A stretch of DNA of 64,000 nucleotides. Source: Megalonaias nervosa. Its lineage: Eukaryota > Mollusca > Bivalvia > Unionida > Unionidae. The position numbers and the translations under genes were made by a program. Location: contig JAECUM010092842.1 of NCBI GenBank assembly GCA_016617855.1, positions 186,001 through 250,000 on the forward strand, read 5' to 3'. Shown one piece after another: positions 1 through 13,079 of this stretch; positions within the stretch are counted from its first letter, which is position 1; each line of letters begins with the position of its first letter. The notes beneath the pieces are model-generated. The model saw only the letters and a program-made list of their open reading frames with translations. It did no database searches and had not been told where the DNA came from.

Positions 1-1204
1 CCATTTTGTTAAAGTAGTCTAGCCAAATTGTTCATATGGGGATATTAGTGATAGTTCCATTCATCTAGCCATGCCATTGTCATCTTATTACTACTATTTC
101 AATGAGAAGTCAGCCAAACCTTCGGAGCAGCCAGCACCGGTGATTGTCAGACCATCTTATATACCACCAGTACCCAGACCACCACAGACTATCTTGTATA
201 CCACCAGCACCCAGGCCAAGCACACACCGTTTTCACCAGCCAGTAGTGCTGGCTATGTGGACTTTTAGTTACTCACTGCCTACCCTCAAGGAAGAGCTAG
301 CGACATTACCAAATACGACCAGCCAGAGTTGTCACTGTTACCCAGCAGGACTTGTGCAGAGCTACAAGCCAATCGAACGATGACCTGGCATGCCATGAGT
401 GTGATGAGACCCATCATATTCAGATCCAATCAGCTGCCATTGAGGAAACCTTTCAGGTGTTGGCCATTGCAGGATATTCTCCACCCCCTACCACTACCCA
501 GGGTTACAAAGTTAAGGCATTTGTTGATTTTGGGGAGGAAGAAGAGACGCCATCTTTCCAGCAAGTTCCCCTTTGGCAAGATTAAAGAGATTAACAGCTG
601 GCTTTTGGGTTGGATTGACGACCTGGGCAATGCTAAGGAATTTTTCTCAGAAAGCCAGGTTCCAGCAATTCCCTCCTCTTGCTGGTATCAGACGTACTCC
701 AACTCCTTCAGTACAGTCCTTCAGGCTCTCGACAAAAAATTTGGCAGCTTTCCACATGTTGGTTCCATTGTACTAAAAAGTGGATAAGAACATGTTCCAT
801 GCCATGTCTAAGCTGGTTCGGAAAATCATGGCAATATCCTCTCTATTAGATTTGACCTCTTTGACAATCTTCAGCTCACCAAACAATCCAAAAATAGCTA
901 CACCTGGGACATGACAGCCAGGATCGCTCTGGTCCTTAACTGAGCTGCTCACCATACTATGGCCAATACCATGATGGCTTTAGTCTATTTAAACCAAATC
1001 TGATGGGATGCATGTTGGCGGTCAACATCACTTAAACTGCACCATACAGTTGCTTTTATGTCTCCTTTGCTTTTTGGAGGATGAATCATAGAGGTTTGGA
1101 TGCAGGCAGCTCAGGAACTGCAATTCCAACTCACCCAGATTCTATCATTTCTGTGTCAGTGGTGCAACCCAGTTCGGCTGACCATTGGAATCCCGTTGGA
1201 CTAG

Positions 1205-1948
1205 CCCCACGCAGAAATAATGTTATGTGCTGATGCCAGGTGTGGGTGCCCACCTGTTGCCGACCATCACTACCATCAGGAACATCTGGGAGCCATGGGG
1301 ACAGCCTCTACACATCAACATTCTAGAAATGAAGGCTGTCATAAATGCTTTTCACTTCTGAAAAGATTGAATCTGAGGGAAAATGTCCTCATTTGGTCCA
1401 ACAACTCTCTGGTGGTGACCTATCTCCTCAAACAGGGAAGCACCAAATCACCTGACCTGTTTGTTCTGATTTGGCAGTTTCTACATTAATGCAACAATCT
1501 CCATATCAATGTACAAATCATACACATTCCCGGCAGACTCAGTATCTTGGCCAACACTTTATCCAGAAGAGGTCTAGTCCTTCACATGGAATGGTCTTGC
1601 CATCAGTTGGTCTTCACTTGAATTTGCGCACTTTGGGGGCATCCAATGATCAACCTCTTTGTGTCAAGTTGGAATCACAAGTTGCCCACCTTTATTTATC
1701 CAGTTCCAGACCCGCAAGCTTGGGCTCTGGATGCACTGTCAGTCATTTGGGAGGGGTTGTGTGCATTTGCATCCCATCCCATGGTGCTGAGACCGAAAAT
1801 ACTTCAGACGTTACGGGGTCAGAATGGCAAAATAATTCTGATAGTCCCTCTCAGATGGGACAAGTTCTGGGTCACCGATCTACTCGTTCTAGCGATAGAT
1901 ATGCCCAGGAAGATTCTGGCAGAGCTGACACTTCTCCAGCAACCATAG
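1205..1948 (+). pseudogene. DIRS-like RNase H and tail domain fragment (D1)
   Basis: Successive frames read NVLIWSNNSLVVTYLLKQGS, then IHIPGRL, then SSWNHKLPTFIYPVPDPQAW and ALDALSVIWEGLCAFASHPM. The S.N..VV.YL.KQG and IPG.L.ILA pattern is the RNase H core of DIRS and related elements. The NHKLPTFIYPVPDPQAWALDALS stretch is the typical conserved block that follows it. Several stops separate the pieces. The 5' half joins almost directly to gag-like sequence. Confidence 0.82.
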
Positions 1949-1988
1949 TAACAAGTGGCCCTTCCCTCCCTGGACCATACTGTTCTAC

Positions 1989-3049
1989 ATGCTCAACTCT
2001 TATCAAGACAGCCTTGCAAAACAAACATTTTATACCTTCAGTTGTGGAGAGAATCTCAAGAGCAGAAGGCCCTCCACTCTGAAAGCTTACAAGGGAGATT
2101 GGTGTGGTTTTAGGGACTGGTGCCATACCAACTTCGCCCCCCTGAGGGCCGCAATCTTTCAACTGGTCAAAGTTTTTTATCTGGCTATTTTAGGAGAAAC
2201 AGTTGGCTCCTATCTCTATTAAAGGTTGCTGCCCCGTGATATCAGACACATTTAGGTATCATGGCAGTCATGATTTTGGGCAGGATATATACCTATAGAA
2301 TCTTTTAGACATATTTTGTCTCAGTCGACCAAAATCCCTCATTCTGTCTCCTACTGGAAGCAATCCTGGGTTTTAACATGGCTCGATTTGAACCCATTCG
2401 AACCTCTAGCCTATACTTTGCTAGAGCCACTATCATACAAGTCATGTTTCCTGATAACTTTAGCTTCCACTTGCAGGGTATGTGAGCTGCATGCTCATTA
2501 TGTCGACTCAAACTCTCTTCAGTTTAGGTCTGAGGGTTCAGTGGTTCTCTTGACACAGCCAGGCTTTGTTGCACAAAATAGGTTACCATCTGTTCGTAAC
2601 CCAAGAGTTGTCACTCGCTTGCTCTCTTCCAAAGACAGGTCAAGAACAGCAGCCATGCAAGTTTGTGCTCTCAAGTACCACTTGAAACACACACAGACAA
2701 AATTGTGGCGCGCACAAATGCTTCTTCCTTCCTGTGTGAGCCAGAAAACAGGATATCACCCTTCAAGCCCATTTATCGTGGCTGAAGTGGGTTGTACACA
2801 TGGTGTAGTCTGATGTCTCGCCAGATCAGAGCTGCCTCACGAAGATTAATGCTCAAAAAATTTCGAGCCATCTCTGCAAGCCTATCATTTGAATGCAACA
2901 TTACAATCAGAGATATAACAAAAGCCATTGGCTGGCATGCAGAGTCAACCTTCTTGAGCACTCATCTCAGAGATTTAGCATCACAGAGGCAAACCTTGAA
3001 TCTGGTAAGCCCAGTGGCAGCAGCAAAGATGGCCATTAGACCCAACTAG
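1989..3049 (+). pseudogene. DIRS-like tyrosine recombinase fragment (D1)
   Basis: It starts with the N-terminal SAM-like part (RPSTLKAYKGDWCGFRDWC). Next comes the first catalytic box with its Arg (ITLASTCRVCELHAHYVDSN), then VLLTQPGFVAQNRLPSV, and the C-terminal box ending AIGWHAESTFLSTHLRDLAS. These blocks are typical of DIRS-family recombinases. The His-x-x-Arg box is altered (KFRAISASL) and a frameshift near 2,800 separates the two catalytic halves. It is not functional as read. Confidence 0.82.
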
Positions 3050-3268
3050 ATCAATCAACACATCCCGTTAGCCTGAATAGATTCACCAGTGAAATTTTAT
3101 AGCTAAGAAGGTTAAAATATTCATCTTCTTACCCCAGGATGTCTTGCTTATGTAAGTAAGAAAACATGTTATCGTTCACATGGGGAAATTCAGCTATTCT
3201 TCCCTAGAAGGATACCTGAAATAGAGGACAGAGTCTCAGCATCCCCTCCTCCTATTACTTATTTTCCT

Positions 3269-3603
3269 AATGCGATGTGATTTGAAGGAGAAAGCAAATT
3301 TGTAAGTAAATTATGTTTCTCCGAGAATACTTACCCAATCACATTATTCAAAAAGCCTCCCAACCAATCCACCATGTGAGCATCCTTGTTAGTATTTCAC
3401 TCAGCTTATTACTAGCAACACCTGGCGGTGCCAAGGGGAGGTAATGGGCAAGAGTTATTGCCCTTTGTCTATTGAAATAGGAAAAGCCTATTTTTGTCTT
3501 TTAGTAGGATGGATTCACAAGGTAGCAGACTAATATTCTTAAGGTAATGTGATTGGGTAAGTATTCTTGGAGAAGCATAATTTACTTATATTTTGCTTTC
3601 TGT
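3269..3603 (+). repeat. DIRS 3' module with inverted arms (copy M1)
   Basis: Left arm 3,283-3,343 (GGAGAAAGCAAAT ... ATACTTACCCAATCACATTA) and right arm 3,543-3,603 (TAATGTGATTGGGTAAGTAT ... TTTTGCTTTCT) are inverted copies about 60 nt long around a ~200-bp core. The module ends the DIRS relic. Similar modules recur at 13.08, 15.4, 31.75 and 49.3 kb. DIRS elements are known to carry inverted terminal repeats and an internal complementary region, which this may represent. Confidence 0.7.
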
Positions 3604-5334
3604 TAAAAATGGCCAGAGGGTATTTCAGATTGGAGATTACTTTTAAAATAAATGTCTCCAATAGATAACATTACATGAAATTTATTAACTATTTACTTAA
3701 TTTTGATATGTTTGCTTCTGGGATTTGATTTTGCTAGCCATAACAGGATCTCTGTACTGTTGCTAAATAAGCCAGGCCTCATGCAATCACCATGATTGTG
3801 CAGAGGTATACATGCCCTTTAGTTTTTAAAAGAAGATATATTTTTTAAGATTTGATCATATTGTTTCTTTTTTATTTCTTTTTATGCAGCACACAACATG
3901 AGAAAATTTAACTATTGTTACATTACAGTCATAAAGTAAATCCCTTACAAAATTTGGACTTTCTGAGGCAGCACAACAGCATGTGAGTTTAAATTATGAG
4001 CAATAACATACATTATGGATTGTTCATACTGAATTAGTTCAGGTAAATATTTCACGAATTGGAGGCATAGCTGGAAATTTGGTCACTGTAACTGGCTCAA
4101 CTGTGGAGTTAAACCCCTCATCTGCCCTTTATGTCAGTGCCAAATTACCCCCAAAAAGAATTAAAGATAACAGTAGAAAATGGTTATTTACCGAAAGGTG
4201 TATATGATTATGAAGTATGTACATCATCACAGAGGTATTGATTGTAGATATTTTAATATAGAAGTCTGATGTAATACAAATTATATACACCATACAAAAT
4301 GGAACTAAAAAAAATGAAATCAAAATTTCAAATATGCGTCTAATTAATGATGAATACTGTGCTACTTGCAGTCAAATATGCTAATGTAAGAGGCAGTCAC
4401 ATTTGCTAGAAAACATTTTAATAGGTGGTGTTTGGGCCAAGTACACCATGCACATCCTAGAGATCTAGCTGCATAGGTCTTGAGGTGTCCAATGACCTTT
4501 TTGCTATTTACAGAATTTTAGAGGGAGAAACTCCACAGCAACCTGCACTATAGAATTACAAGAATAAGACCATGGTTATCTGTCAGCGGAACAGAATAGA
4601 CAGTTACTATAAACACAGGATGCCAGGAGCACCAAGAGAGCAACCAGCAAAATGTCCTGAGATGGCTGGTTTGTTGAAGCCCATATGTGTTCTTGAGCAA
4701 GCTGCATACATCTTGAGATGACCTATGACAACTTCTGTCATATATATAAGATCATAGTTATCAGTTCTTGGAACTGAATAAGCAGTTGCTGTAGATGCAG
4801 GTTGCTTGGGGCACCAGGAGATGAAGTGGCAAACAAATACATTGGCTATTGCAGGAACATGAATTGTACTTTTCTCCATTGCATACACAGTTGGAGCAAA
4901 TAATATGAAGAGCATTAAAGTTGAAAATTGAGCTATTGCGAAATGCAAATTGAAAGGCTGAAATTGAATTTCTCGAGTAATTATTTCTGTTTCAAATAAA
5001 AGGTTGTCAGTGAAATATGTTCAATTAATAAGAGATTTTGCCCATTGATTAATGAGTTAATTAAAGTGAGAGGCATTCAATAGAGTTTAAGCAATGTTTC
5101 TGTGTTTCTCTCTGGTAATATGCATTGTAAAGTTGTAGTGATATCAACATCACTTGAAATAGATTACAGTTGCATTATTGAAGATTTGCAGAACCCATTC
5201 TTGAAGTTCTTGTATTTTTACCTCTGTTTCAGGTGTGAATGTGGGGCAAGTGCTCAGAGAGTCACACCTGTTTTCCTCCTTGCTGCCATTGACCTTGGCC
5301 TATATTGGACCCGTGGCCTCACAAGACCATAGGG
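3604..5334. other. Intron sequence with a ~232-bp direct duplication
   Basis: No host exon is seen. At 4,465-4,850 a block is present twice in direct order, offset by about 232 bp. The copies share AGCTGCATA.. .TCTTGAG and a downstream GCACCA.GAG block. On the minus strand the upper copy has an open frame of 113 codons (4,607-4,948) with a hydrophobic start; see findings. The rest is unremarkable AT-rich sequence. Confidence 0.5.
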
Positions 5335-5342
5335 TAGTGTTT

Positions 5343-6878
5343 TTGTTATTGAACTTATGTAAAGTGTATGTAATGTATGTAGTAAGAAAGCTACATTCTT
5401 CAAAGCATTTTATATCTTCATTTAATATCTTCGTTTGAAAGTAACATTAATTATTAAAAGGTTCTTCTTGTTATAATAATAGACTTATTTCAGCTGAATA
5501 TGCATTAATAGTTCTTATTCTTGGCGTAAGCATGATATGCGAGCTGGTGGTGTTGTCATGCACATTGCAAAACCATTCAAAAAAATCATCTAAATCTTGG
5601 TACATACATAATTCTCTTTCCATTTGCTCCATTTTCCCATTGCTGCTGAATAACCTCCTTATCGGTTACGATGTTGTTTATTGAGTCTTTTCAACATAAA
5701 ATTGTTTTATTCGAGTCTTTTCTGCCTAAAATTGTTCAGCAAGTCCCCCCTCCCCACCTCACCTGATGTCGTCGAGTAGAATATCCAACCTTTTCCTAAA
5801 ATAATCGTCTCCTTTTATGTGATGACATGTTAATGTTTGGTAATGATTTATTCAGATGTTGCTAACAGTATGCGATTTAGTTATGCAGACGAAACTTTTG
5901 TAGAGCGGACAAAATGCCTTCTTCATAAAGTAAGCGATAAATGTGTTGTCACATGATTTTTCGGTCTTTGTCTGGTACCCTGTTTTGTTCAAGATTAATT
6001 TCTCTGTGTGTGTGTATCTGTGTGTGTGTCTGCACAAAATCTATTTTTAGCCTTTGCTAACCCTGTTATGATTTTGACAATTACGTCTGGCTGTAATCAT
6101 CATTGTTGCCAACTACAAGACTGATAAAACAATTTTTCTGCATTTAAACAAAATGCCATGTGTTTTTAAAGGCAGTGATCTTGTCTCGTGATTCATTAGT
6201 TGCAGTCTGGTACCCTATTCTTTTTACATTTCTTTACACTAAGTGAGAGAAGCCAAAATGGCTTCAATATGTACGCAGATTTGACCTGAATAATAGCCAC
6301 TAATTATGAAAGTGAACAAGCTCAACATCTTACTAAGGGGAGCCATAAAGGCTATCAAACCATTTTCCCACTGACTTGTGTATTGTACGTCAATACCGCC
6401 ACTTCTCAGCTGTTACTACTGTTCAGTAATTGTAATCTTAACAATTATCAGAGTGACTAAACCGGACATCTCATGATAACACAGCAGTAAGGCTACTTGG
6501 ATTACGTGTACTTACCTTTTTGTATGGATTAAAACTTGAGTCTTTCTTGGCTTTATGGAATAAATATGGCTTCTCGTGAGGTGTCAATGATATAATATTA
6601 ACCTTAGTGGTACATGTACTTTAGTCAACACTTCTTTCAGTAACGAAAACCTGACATCGGGAAACAGAAATCAGATTACTTAACACACGTTATGAATAAA
6701 ATATTGGTTGTGGATACATATTACAAAATAAAATGTGGCCGCTTGTGAGGGGTAAATTTTATATTTTTTGCACTAATATGCTGGCCGCGTTAGCGGGGTG
6801 GCCTTTCGTGAGGGGTACTTTTGAACACAAACTCGTTGGTGCCGACGGATTCTGGCCGCAAGGAGCGGGGGACCACTG
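5343..6878 (+). mobile_element. pogo-like non-autonomous element, copy 1 (5' end lost)
   Basis: About 1.5 kb that matches the inverse of 43,767-45,425 along most of its length. Shared blocks include AAGCTACATTCTTCAAAGCAT, CATTACCAAACATTAACATG-type sequence and TGAAAGTGAACAAGCTCAAC. It ends GGGGGACCACTG followed by TA. The terminal ~75 bp at the 5' side are missing or unrecognisable. No transposase frame is seen, so it is a non-autonomous, MITE-like member. Confidence 0.75.
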
Positions 6879-6951
6879 TAATGTAGAAAAAATGTTTATA
6901 TTACTGTATAGCTTCCTCTCTGGTCAGATAAGTACAGGTCAGTTTTGTATA

Positions 6952-8246
6952 CAGTGATTCCCCTCCTATGTGGCCACTCCTTCTGCACTGGGAAAATGGC
7001 CTTATAAGATCGGTGGCCTTTCCAGAGGGGGACTATATTTGTGAGATGTATATGTATATGTGCATATAGTAGGAAAGCTACATATAACTTAAAGCAGTTA
7101 ATATCTTCATTTAAAAGCAGCATTAATTATTAAAATGTTCTTGTCTTGAAAACAGATTTATTTCAAGGTAACATAAATGGTTCATATTCTTAGGCGTAAA
7201 ATGTGACTGGGGTATTGTTGGCATGCGCATTACAAAAACATTCAAAAATGTTACTTGAGTCTTCGTACATATGCTGTTTCATATTTAAAATAAGTCTCTT
7301 TCCATTTACTCCATTTTCCCACTGCTATAGAATGTTCTCCTTATTTTATGCTCTTGTTTATTTGAGTCTTCCCAACATTAACTTTTTGGCATGTGAACTG
7401 TCCCCATTGTCATCAAGTCGAATAACTTTTATTTTTCTTCTAAAGTATTATTTCTTCATTTACATGATGTTATGTTAAAGTTTTGTAATGATTTATTCTT
7501 ATGTGGCTAATCGTACAATACTGCAGTTTAATTTTGCAGACGAAACATTTGTAAACAAAATGCCTTATTATACAGGAAGTGATACATGAACTGTCATTTG
7601 ATTTTTTGGTCTTTGTCTGGTACCCTGTTTTGTTTAATGTTAATTGTTTCCCTCTATGTGTGTGTTAATCCACAAAATCTATTTTTAGCCTCTCTGACCA
7701 TGTTATGATCTTGACAATTGCGTCGGTCGTAATCGTCAGTTAACAAAAATAACAAACAAAGAAAAAAATGTGCTGTGTAAAGCCCAAAGCTCTATTAAAA
7801 CACTGCTGACTCTATTTCTCTCTGATCATGTTATGATCTTGACAATGAAAAACATCTGGTCGTAATTGTAAACTAAAAAAAAATCCGCTGTGTGAAGCCC
7901 AAAGCTCTGTCACAACACTGCTGACCCCATTTCCTGCAAACGTCAGCGTTCATGATATAATAATAACCTTAGTGGTACATGTACTTTAGCCAATACTTCT
8001 TTCAGTAACGAAAACCTGACATCCAGAAACAGACATTGGGAAAGATAATCAGATTACTTACATCACCGTAATTAAATATTGGTTCTGGACAAATTAATAA
8101 TAAAATGTGGCCATTTGTGAGGGGTAAATTTTACATTTGTGTGCTAATATGGTGGCTGCTGGTCGCATTAGCGCGGTGGTTCTTCTTGAGGCCGTAAAGA
8201 GTGGGTGGCTGCTGGTCAGTGGGGTGGTTCATGAGGGGGACCACTG
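6952..8246 (+). mobile_element. pogo-like non-autonomous element, copy 2
   Basis: Begins CAGTGATTCCCCTCCTATG after TA and ends GAGGGGGACCACTG before TA, giving TA-flanked terminal inverted repeats. The interior repeats blocks of copy 1 in the same direction (AAAGCTACAT, GTCTTTGTCTGGTACCCTG, TTTTTAGCC). The TIR resembles CAGTAGTCCCCC-type ends of pogo/Tigger elements. It sits 74 bp after copy 1. No coding potential is seen. Confidence 0.78.
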
Positions 8247-8248
8247 TA

Positions 8249-9240
8249 CTTGGCTTATTCAGCAGTGTTCATCTCATGCAGTGTTATTTGAATGATGCTT
8301 AAGTGTAATTAAGATTAAGTTTAATCTGTATAGATATCCAAACAGTTGGATTTCCTATGGGTAAGCTGTTACTAGAATTGATCTCTTGCTTTCCAGTTGT
8401 TACGCGTAAGTACAGCAAGCAATATTCCAGTGATTCCGCTGGGACTGGTGGTTAAATTAAGTTTATTTAGCATCCATTTCTGATTGAGGATATTTTTCTA
8501 CCTGTACAGGTCAAGTGCACCCTTCTACAGGTGTTTGTCATAGTGGGGTAGTCGTGCACCATTTCTTACAAGTTCAATGCAGGACACTTACTACACTAAA
8601 TGTATATAGGGTCTGCTCTATTTGGTCTTGCAAAATTAGATCATGTCTGGCAACTGCTTAACATTTTTGTAATTTTCTCTAAGCATGTACGTGTATATTA
8701 TATCACAAGTGCTTCCTCTTTTCAAATTTGCATACTCGTGAGTTGATTCGTAATGTCCTGACTGTGGGATCAACCCTGACCACAGCTTATATCCATCCAT
8801 CATGAATCTCAACAAAATAACTAGGTGCATGTGCATTGGAGGGGCCACATCATAATGTAGAGGTACAACATAATATTGCTATAATAGCAACTATGAACTT
8901 AACAAAACGTGGAAGAGATTCAGTGCTCTCTGCCCCTACATTACAGACCTATCTTGGCACAACCTCCATCATTTACTCTTCTCCTTAATGATCATGCCAA
9001 CGGAATTCACTACAAACTGCCATCATCTCAATCTCAGCAATAGCGAATAGATTTACAAGGCAGCCAACAAGGTCACATGTACATCTCTAGAGTGCATACC
9101 ACTGGGAAATAGTCTTAAAACTTCTAAACTAAGTGAAAGAGTCGGAGGAAGGTGCAGCATTTCCATGACATTATCCCTATCTTGATGATGTACATACAGG
9201 CCCCACATCCTACCCTTATCTCAGATTCATCTAGAAAGGA
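8249..9240. other. Intron sequence without recognisable features
   Basis: I see no exon, inverted-repeat element or coding relic that I can name between the pogo-like copy 2 and the DIRS-like block. The part after about 8,880 may be the decayed 5' end of the next DIRS relic, but this is a guess. Confidence 0.4.
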
Positions 9241-10010
9241 GACTCCCAATCTTTTGTGGCTGATTGGAGAAGACTTACCATGACAACATGGGGATCCAGT
9301 AGTAGTTCCAGGGGACACAGTTATACATTCAGCACAGGTGCCAAGCCTTTGGCCACAGCTGTTTCAGCTAAATTGCAGCACTTATCAATTGATCCTCACA
9401 TTAAGTCAACTCTGTTATGCTCTTGGGTTTGCGACAGAATTCAACAATGGGTCCTAATGCTGTCCATTGTGAAGACAGCGCAATCAGTGTGGACTTGCAA
9501 GAGACATAATTTCACACCCCACTCAAATGGCTTTCAGAAGTTCTTTGATTTGCATGCAACAGGCTATAAACAACAGAGTAGTTATATTTTGGAGCAAGAG
9601 AAGATTTTACATGCTGCTCTCCTTTCATTCTCAATCTCTTGCCAACAAGAACATCTTAGACCTCGTACCCTTTCAAAATTCAGTTGACTAGGTCTGGACT
9701 CTATGTTCAAGTAAGAAGAATGTGTTCCACAGAAAAGAGATTTGAATTTATGCAAAGGCAAGTTCTCTGCCTCTTTGGAGCAATCCATTTGCTAGAATAT
9801 TCATTCACCAGCCAGTTTTTTAGTTCATTACGGTAGTGAACACCTTAGCCCTTGGTACTTATTGGGCTCTCATGACAGTGATTAAGTGGATAGTTGGACC
9901 CACTCTCTGTCAGCAAGCATTATGATTACTATGGAAGCAATCACAGAGGGTGGGGGTAACAGGTGTCCTACCTTTTTGGACTGACATAGGAGAATGACCC
10001 TCTCAGGATC

Positions 10011-10012
<2 letters not shown>

Positions 10013-10081
<69 letters not shown>
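10013..10081. repeat. (TA)n microsatellite, about 69 bp
   Basis: Uninterrupted alternation of A and T inside the D2 relic, just after AGGATCAT. The length is likely to be polymorphic. Confidence 0.97.
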
Positions 10082-10085
<4 letters not shown>

Positions 10086-13079
10086 ACATCAAAATGAATG
10101 CCATTTTTGAGAGCTTGTCATTGGTGGCTGGTGCACTTACATGGGAATGCTCGATAACTTTTCAGTGGTGATTAATCTCAAACAGCAAATTGGAAAGAGT
10201 ACTGGCAGCTTTGTTTTCTTGTTTGGGATTTTCTAAAGTGGTGTCCTCAATGACAATCCAGGTGTCAGTTTGACATATCCTTGGCTGAATAATGAATTGG
10301 CAGACTCATTTTTCTGAAAGCCGGAACTTGTAGAAACAGAATGGCCTTTTCATCCTTCAGTTTTATATGATACATGCCCGATGGGATCATCTTATGATGG
10401 ACATTAATGACAAGTTGGAATGCCAACAGTTCCAGCTTTTGTCACACCAATTCTGAGTCAAAAGACCTGGCTAATTGCTGCTTGCTATACATTGGAATGG
10501 CTGAATGTATACATTTCTAAATATCTTTGATTCTGAATGTGATATAGGAACCAAAAGTATCTGAATGTCTCTTCGCCCTGATTACTCGACTAAAATAGGG
10601 AATACAGGACCATCTGGGTCAATAATAGGAAGACAGTGGAATATAACCTCTGTGGTTCACACCTGATCACTTTATTCCAATGGAGACATTCATACCACAG
10701 TAGCTAACTTTCTAGGCTGTTCAATGAGAAACAGCACCCATTGCAGTAAACTTTCCATTTCACCAGCATTAGCACACTGTGCTATCACAGAAGAGAGGAT
10801 ATCACATGAATTAAAGACCTGTCTGATCTTCTGTTTGTTTGGATTTCACCTGGCCAAGGGCACTGGACCCTTGTCCTAGTGGACTTTTCATGGGGATTAA
10901 CCTGGTTGAACAAGACACCAATTGAACTGCTGTCAAGAGCTTAATTAGTTCACTTATAATTCAAGTCCTGCCTTCTCACCAGTTTGTCAGTAGGCAGGCA
11001 AAATCAGCAATACATTTCTTGGTGGACCCAAGTAATTAGCATGATGGATCAATATTGCTTATGATGCCCCTCACTGACAAGGGCATAAATGACTCGCCTT
11101 TCATACAAGACCTGCTTCCTCATTTGTATTAGCTAAGTCATATAGAATCAGTGAAATACATGCCTTATCAGTGGACCCAAATTACAGTTCTGACAAGACA
11201 GGTCAGTTTCACTCATGATGGTACCCTCTTTCATTGCCAAGAACTCGCTCCTGTCCATGGGCAAATAGACTTCTTAATGAAATCACTGTCTGCTCTGGTC
11301 ACTTCAGCTCAAGACCACCTACAAGATTCAGTATGAGCTTTGAAGTGGTATCTTAAAATAACCGCCATTGCTGCTATTCGCTCACAATATTGAGAAATAA
11401 CCTCATTTGAAATGAATTTGTTACGCATTTTGGCTTCTGAGGTTAGAGCAACTACTACAAGCATTTCAGACCATCTCAATCTCATTCATCTCCCTAAAAA
11501 AATAATTGCTTGAATTATCTAGTTCTCAGGGTTGATGGCTATGAGTAAGTTTTTGTGACTGGTCAGTCTATTAAATGCAGTGGCAGATTTGATTCTCCTA
11601 CACTGCCTCTGGCAAAAGAATATGTACTGGAAAGTAATTCTAATAATTTTAGACAATTCTTTTGTGCTAGCTTACCTACCAAAACAGAATGGGACCAAAT
11701 CACCAGACGTATGCATCCTGGTCTGAAAGTCTCTATGCAGATGCTCCCAGTGCAATATAATGGTCCAGAATTGACACATTTCTGACAGACTGAATGTGTT
11801 GGCAGATTTGTGCCAGAATGGGGTAAAACTGAGTGGTCTCTTCATCAATTGATCTTTCAAGGGCTTACACACTTTTGGGCTGTGCAATGTTAGATCTCTT
11901 TGCAACAAGGTGGAATATCAAAGTTCCCACCATTTTCTCTTCTGCCCCAGACAGAGATGCTTGGGCCATGGATGATCTAGCAGTCAGAGTGGATGGGATT
12001 TTTGCCTACCCTTCAACTCTTCTCATTCCAAGAGTAATTAAGATAATCTAGGATGAATATTGCAAAGTCATTCTGGTAGCTCCACACAGATGGGATGGGT
12101 GAATGATCTGCTTGAAACAGTGATAGATGCCCCCCAGGAAGATCCTATTGAAATGTGTGAACAACCCTGCTCACAGATGATTCATCTCTTGAGAAGTTTG
12201 AACCCATTGTCAGAGCCTGTCTGAAGCTACTATCTTGCAAGTCATACTTTCTGCTTGTGCTAGCCTTGTGTGTGTGACCTTTCAGTGGACCTGAACAACA
12301 GTTCAGATAAGATGGTTTCATGCTGTTAATGACACAATCAGCTTAGAACTGGTTGCCATCTGTGGGCAATCAAGTGTTATCAGCGTTTTCTCCTCATTCA
12401 GCATTTCAAGAGAGACAGCTAAGCCAGACACAATCTGTGCTCTCAATATATGCATGAAATATGCATTAAAAAGCCATCAGTCCTGAAAACATCTTTTTTT
12501 GCCTGTTAAGGCAGGAAAAGAGGATATAACCCTGCAAGCTGTGGTCTTGTGGATGAAGTGGGATAAACACTTGGTGTATTATGAATTATCTTAGGACTGG
12601 ATGCACCTCATAAGAATTTATGCTTGTGAGATTAGAGCAATCTGGGTGAGTCCTGCATTCAAAATCAATGTTTCAAGCTGAGATATCAAAGAACCCATTG
12701 GTTGGCATGTATAAAAAATCTTCTTTAATTGCTATCTCTGTGATTAGCATTATAGAGACATGAATCAAGTCTGGTGGGTCCAGCAGCAGTGGCCAAAACA
12801 ACCACCAGACACTTTTGAGGTCAGCACAGCTTTTTATGACCATGGGTTTATTGCTTTTGATGAATTTGCTCAATAAGAGAAATTTATCCATTGTTCTTTT
12901 GTTTGTTATGGTCATAGGTAACATGACTATCCGTTGTGCTAACTTCATATTAGGGGAGCAGATTATACTTCATATAGGGAATTCAGACATTCTTCCCATG
13001 GAGGAGGGCAATAGTTGAGGTTGGATGCATATGCATTTCTTTTCTCCTCTTATGTATTTTTTTAGTGTTAATGGGGAAC

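Larger units (their letters stand above)
1..3603 (+). mobile_element. DIRS-like (tyrosine recombinase) retrotransposon relic D1, cut by window start
   Basis: Order on the plus strand: a Pro-rich gag-like part (about 70-950), an RNase H-like part (1,200-1,640), a conserved tail domain (1,646-1,948), a tyrosine recombinase (1,990-3,050) and a non-coding 3' module with inverted arms (3,269-3,603). This order is diagnostic of DIRS elements, which use a tyrosine recombinase instead of an integrase. Stops and frameshifts break every part, so it is dead. The gag-like part runs almost straight into RNase H and I cannot find a reverse-transcriptase catalytic block, so the RT appears deleted. It lies in the intron before exon A. 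Confidence 0.85.

Noticed and set aside
1471..2082. 203-codon plus-strand frame as a host protein
   Set aside because: It is an off-frame reading over the DIRS RNase H and recombinase region; the real relic frames are adjacent.
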